From: Loktanella sp. IMCC34160
GTDB taxonomy: Bacteria; Pseudomonadota; Alphaproteobacteria; Rhodobacterales; Rhodobacteraceae
Length of the DNA stretch: 64,000 nucleotides
NCBI RefSeq assembly: GCF_004145845.1
Contig: NZ_SELP01000006.1
Span: forward strand, 62,001 to 126,000
Direction: 5' to 3'
A model generated the notes under the pieces. That model did no database searches. It was not told the DNA's origin and worked only from the letters and a program-made list of their open reading frames with translations. Numbering within the stretch: the stretch's first letter is position 1; each line of letters opens with the position of its first letter. Below, one piece after another: positions 61,048 through 64,000 of the stretch. Position numbers and translations under genes: made by a program.

Positions 61048-61581
61048 ATGACAATGAAAGATAAAATCTTAGACGCCGCAGAACGCAGTGTGCGAAAGGC
61101 TGGATTCTCGGAGATGAGTTTTCGCGATTTGGCCAATGACGTCGGAATCAAGAGCGCCAGCGTGCATTATCACTTCCCCACCAAGGCCGATCTGGGGGAG
61201 GCGCTTGTGGCGCGCTATGCCGACCGGTTCAAGGCGGAACTCGACAAGATCGAGACCGGCACACTGGAGTCGGCGCTGAACGCCTATGTGGCGCTTTATT
61301 CGCGGGCACTGGTGCTGAACGAATCCATTTGCCTGTGCGCGATCATGGGAGCGGAAGCCATTGGACTGCCCGAAAACGTGAACAGCAGGACAAAAGCGTT
61401 CTTTGATATGAACAGGGCCTGGCTTGATGCATTGCTCACGCAAAACAATATCAGATCCGCCGCCGATAAAGCTGGTCTCATTGTATCAGCTCTGGAAGGC
61501 GGAATGATTGTCGCCTCAGCTTCCAACGACCGGAAGCTGTTTGACCAGGTGGCAGAAGCTGCCAAAGCCTGCATCTCCTAG
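61048..61581 (+). CDS. TetR/AcrR-family regulator
   Basis: 177 residues: helix-turn-helix MKDKILDAAERSVRKAGFSE, SFRDLANDVGIKSASVHYHF, and a helical ligand domain with Cys pair (NESICLCAIMG). It is divergent from the PfpI/cupin/SDR/oxidase operon, which it probably represses through the two dyads between them. The signal is perhaps an electrophile, given the Cys-x-Cys and the DJ-1 partner; that is inference. Confidence 0.88.
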   Translation: MTMKDKILDAAERSVRKAGFSEMSFRDLANDVGIKSASVHYHFPTKADLGEALVARYADRFKAELDKIETGTLESALNAYVALYSRALVLNESICLCAIMGAEAIGLPENVNSRTKAFFDMNRAWLDALLTQNNIRSAADKAGLIVSALEGGMIVASASNDRKLFDQVAEAAKACIS

Positions 61582-61960
61582 AGTTGACAGCTGGGGCTCG
61601 AAGCCGACTTGCGGCGTCGCAGCGCAAAGTTTCCCCGACTACCCTTTGGCTTTGATCGGCCTGCTGGCCGTAGCTCAGCCCAATCAAAACATACGTTCAG
61701 CTACCTCACGGCCGAAGACGTCACTCGGGCAGGGCGGGCACCGGTCATTCGCTGCGCGCGCGAGATAATCATGCGGAATCGGGGGAAACTGCCGTTCAGG
61801 CCGGGCTTCAAGACCATTTTCTGAACCGGTCCTTCGCCGCGCTTGTGTCGAACTAGGAAGATGCGGGACGAAGCGAGCTTTCGCGGCACCCACTGCCCTG
61901 CCCCCGAAACTTCCCTCGTTCTGATGTAGAGTTTGCTTAACCTTTCGAAGGAGCAAACGA
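61582..61960. other. Gap before transposase debris
   Basis: About 380 bases, nothing recognised except the likely IS3-type left end just before 61961. Confidence 0.4.
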
Positions 61961-62035
61961 ATGCGAAAGAGCCGTTTCACCGAGGCGCAAATCATCGGGA
62001 TGATCAAAGAGCAGGAAGCCGGGATGCCAACGGCG
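61961..62035 (+). pseudogene. IS3-family OrfA N-terminal relic
   Basis: MRKSRFTEAQIIGMIKEQEA and GMPTAEV are the first ~25 residues of an IS3 OrfA, after which homology ends abruptly. GAAGGAG precedes the ATG. Confidence 0.75.
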
Positions 62036-62194
62036 GAGGTGAGGTTCCTCTTCACGGCCGTTTCATCGATTAAGACAACTCGATCCGGGAGCGCCGCGAC
62101 GGCCGGAAGCCGATGTCTACACTAATCTGCGCGCTGCTGTCTTACATTCGCTCAACGGCGTTCGGTGGCGACCAGCGACTTTTTTTGCACGTGA

Positions 62195-62593
62195 ATGCTT
62201 ACGGATCGTCTCGGCTGCACACCGGAACAAGTCAATCCGGCGGAAATTATGATCGAGTTTCCATTCCGGATGCGCCGACGTGGTGTGGAGCTGAAATTGT
62301 ATCTGGGCGAGGCGCCAGCAGAGATCGACAGAACTTTGGTGCAGAACATCATGAGGGGTCGAACCTGACTGGCGATGGTTGTCGCGTGCAGAACCTTCTC
62401 CGAAATTGCCGACAACCAAGGGCTCTCAAGACGCCGTGTGCAGGACGTGGTCAACCTGGCATTGCTTTCGCCTGACGTTCTTGACCGCATCGCCGCTGGC
62501 GAGCAGCCCGATGGCCTCACCTCGGACTACCTGGTCAAGACCCGCTTTTCTGCGGTCTGGTCAGAACAGCTTGAACACTTCTCTTCGCTTTGA
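62195..62593 (+). pseudogene. Serine recombinase, C-terminal relic
   Basis: RLGCTPEQVNPAEIMIEFPF, VELKLYLGEAPAEIDRTLVQ, a TGA where Trp is expected, then SEIADNQGLSRRRVQDVVNL and LSPDVLDRIAAGEQPDGLTS. This is the C-terminal helix-turn-helix of large site-specific serine recombinases. The catalytic N-terminal domain is gone. Confidence 0.7.
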
Positions 62594-63192
62594 GGCCCCC
62601 CGGAAAACCACAAACTCGTACCGCCGGAATCGCAAACAGAGACTCCGGCCCGAAATCGGCGCAGTTTATGCTCATAATCGCGTCTCTATTGAAAACCCCA
62701 TGCCCCAAACGCCCGCTACCCCGCGACAATTGCGCGAAAAGCGCTCAGCGTCTGAAAACAGGGAAATTAACAGGGCAATGCGGCAGTATTCGCCCTCTCG
62801 CACCTGTGAGAGACGCGAATCGCGTCGTGAACTCAATACGGTGGCGCGATTTTCCTACGCGCCGGAACAGGGAATTTTTCCAGATCAATCAAGGCAATTT
62901 CAGGATCGAGCGGGGAAGACGCGTTCCGAGATATCCGTCTTGGCAAGCGTTCCGGCGCGGAACGCACCCATTTGGCCCAAGAGGCGCGACGGCCCGCCTC
63001 ACAGTTGCAATGGATGGGTCACCCAGTTTGGCCTCCATTATCCCGGAACAGCCGTTGTTGATGGCGCCATGCACATCACAAGCCAGCGACACTGCGGCAA
63101 GGGGCGGATGTTCTTACCGGGCCCACTCCGCCAAGTGCATTGACAGTCCACCGCCCATTTTTCTAACGTCTGGATGCAGCGAGGTTTTTTTG
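62594..63192. other. Recombinase 3' flank and leader of the flavoprotein
   Basis: About 600 bases without a credible gene. Its composition resembles the decayed frames often seen after Rhodobacterales recombinases. Confidence 0.35.
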
Positions 63193-64000
63193 ATGAGCGG
63201 AACATTATTTGAGAGACAGCCCGACGACCCGAGCCGGTACTATTTCGTTTACGACAGTGACGCCGATTCCAAACCCATTCCCGGCCTTCTTGACCTGAAT
63301 GGGCCAATCGGCAACGTGTCCTTCTATTCTCAGCAACGCCGTGGCTTTTACGTCGCGTCCTTGGTCAAGCAATACTTGGACTCCGGAGACTCTTCGAAAA
63401 CCGCGAACAAGAATGTCCTTATCGTCGGGGCAGGACTCTCCGGCGCGACCTGCTATCTTGCGCTGAAGTCCCTTGGCGTCGAGGGCGTTGTTCTAGCGGA
63501 GATCGCCAACAACGCGTTCACGAAACAAGAGCACGCGTCGCATCGCTTTGCCCATCCCAGCCTCGCGGAATGGCCCCTCGCAGAAGCCTTTAACTCGACG
63601 ACGAACCTCCCCTTTCTCAACTGGCATTCCGGCCCGATTGACGAGGTGGCGGCGCAGATAAAGCGCGATCCGGTTTGGCAAAGATACCTCGGCAATCCCG
63701 ACGCCAACAACGACCTTCTTTTTTCGACGAATATCACGGACGTCACAAAAGACGACAATCGGTTCCTCGTACAGGGTTATGCGCTGGACTCCCACGGAAT
63801 GCGTAAAGAGCTACTCGATGCAAGCTATGCCTGCGTCGTCTTTGCGACCGGCTATCAGGAATACGAAGGTGTCGCCGACTATGCCGGGTATTGGGAAGAG
63901 AATAGAGCGGCGCGCGCCACGGCGGTTTCGGACAAGAACCTCGACAGGCCTCTCGTCGTCGTGGGCAACGGCGACGGGGCAATCATCGAACTGGGCAACA
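63193..64000 (+). CDS. FAD/NAD(P)-binding flavoprotein, N-terminal part
   Basis: The first 269 residues of a larger protein, open to the window edge. After an ~80-residue N-terminal extension (ERQPDDPSRYYFVYDSDADS) comes an FAD motif NVLIVGAGLSGATCYLALKS, then FATGYQEYEG and a second dinucleotide motif LVVVGNGDGAIIELGN. The layout suggests a flavin-dependent oxidoreductase. The long non-family N-terminus is unusual. No pathway can be assigned. Confidence 0.7.
   Translation, partial: MSGTLFERQPDDPSRYYFVYDSDADSKPIPGLLDLNGPIGNVSFYSQQRRGFYVASLVKQYLDSGDSSKTANKNVLIVGAGLSGATCYLALKSLGVEGVVLAEIANNAFTKQEHASHRFAHPSLAEWPLAEAFNSTTNLPFLNWHSGPIDEVAAQIKRDPVWQRYLGNPDANNDLLFSTNITDVTKDDNRFLVQGYALDSHGMRKELLDASYACVVFATGYQEYEGVADYAGYWEENRAARATAVSDKNLDRPLVVVGNGDGAIIELGN

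Overview
The window looks like part of a repABC plasmid or chromid from a marine or soil alphaproteobacterium of the Rhodobacterales (Roseobacter/Paracoccus-like). The evidence is a complete repA-repB-repC block with two copies of a 16-bp palindromic parS-type site, two ccdAB toxin-antitoxin pairs, a DUF1403 gene and an ScpB-like gene. The GC-rich coding style, the RTX/Hint proteins and the many insertion-sequence remnants fit the same group. The replicon is mosaic: catabolic, maintenance, secreted-protein, respiratory, defence and metal/redox blocks are separated by dead genes and IS debris.

Region by region. (1) 1-14460: a catabolic/transport cluster. It has a GMC dehydrogenase (cut by the window edge), two short-chain/aldehyde dehydrogenase genes, a second aldehyde dehydrogenase behind a CUT2-type ABC importer (binding protein, ATPase, two permeases), a CaiB/BaiF CoA-transferase and a divergent LysR regulator. 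Four copies of a TATAG-N7-CTATA motif mark probable LysR targets. Between them lie the decayed ferredoxin and reductase of a di-iron-monooxygenase-like system and scraps of LysR, CoA-transferase and acyl-CoA dehydrogenase genes. (2) 14508-16863: an IS5-family element split by an IS3-family element, with clean ends and a 4-bp duplication. (3) 17371-24977: replication and maintenance: repABC, parS, a tyrosine recombinase, ccdAB twice, DUF1403 and scpB. (4) 25103-36206: two inverted copies of a two-gene module, each a LuxR-type regulator carrying a degenerate alpha/beta-hydrolase domain plus an RTX protein ending in a Hint domain. The left copy is decaying and the right copy is intact. (5) 37296-45451: an NO/low-oxygen respiration cargo (truncated globin, NsrR, ccoNOQP, DUF2189, ccoS) bracketed by two directly repeated IS21 right ends, which cut the genes at both borders. 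(6) 46702-51513: a tightly coupled SIR2 / micro-ORF / small protein / zinc-hook SMC-like ATPase operon. It resembles the Lamassu anti-phage family with a SIR2 effector and is the best candidate for an undescribed variant. (7) 52023-61581: a MerR-controlled cation exporter with a methyltransferase, an ECF sigma/anti-sigma locus with small secreted proteins, and a TetR-controlled operon (DJ-1/PfpI, cupin, SDR, flavin amine oxidase). (8) 61582-64000: transposase and recombinase debris, then a flavoprotein running off the right edge.

No tRNA, rRNA or CRISPR array was seen. Functional names rest on motif and family recognition by eye; no database search was run.
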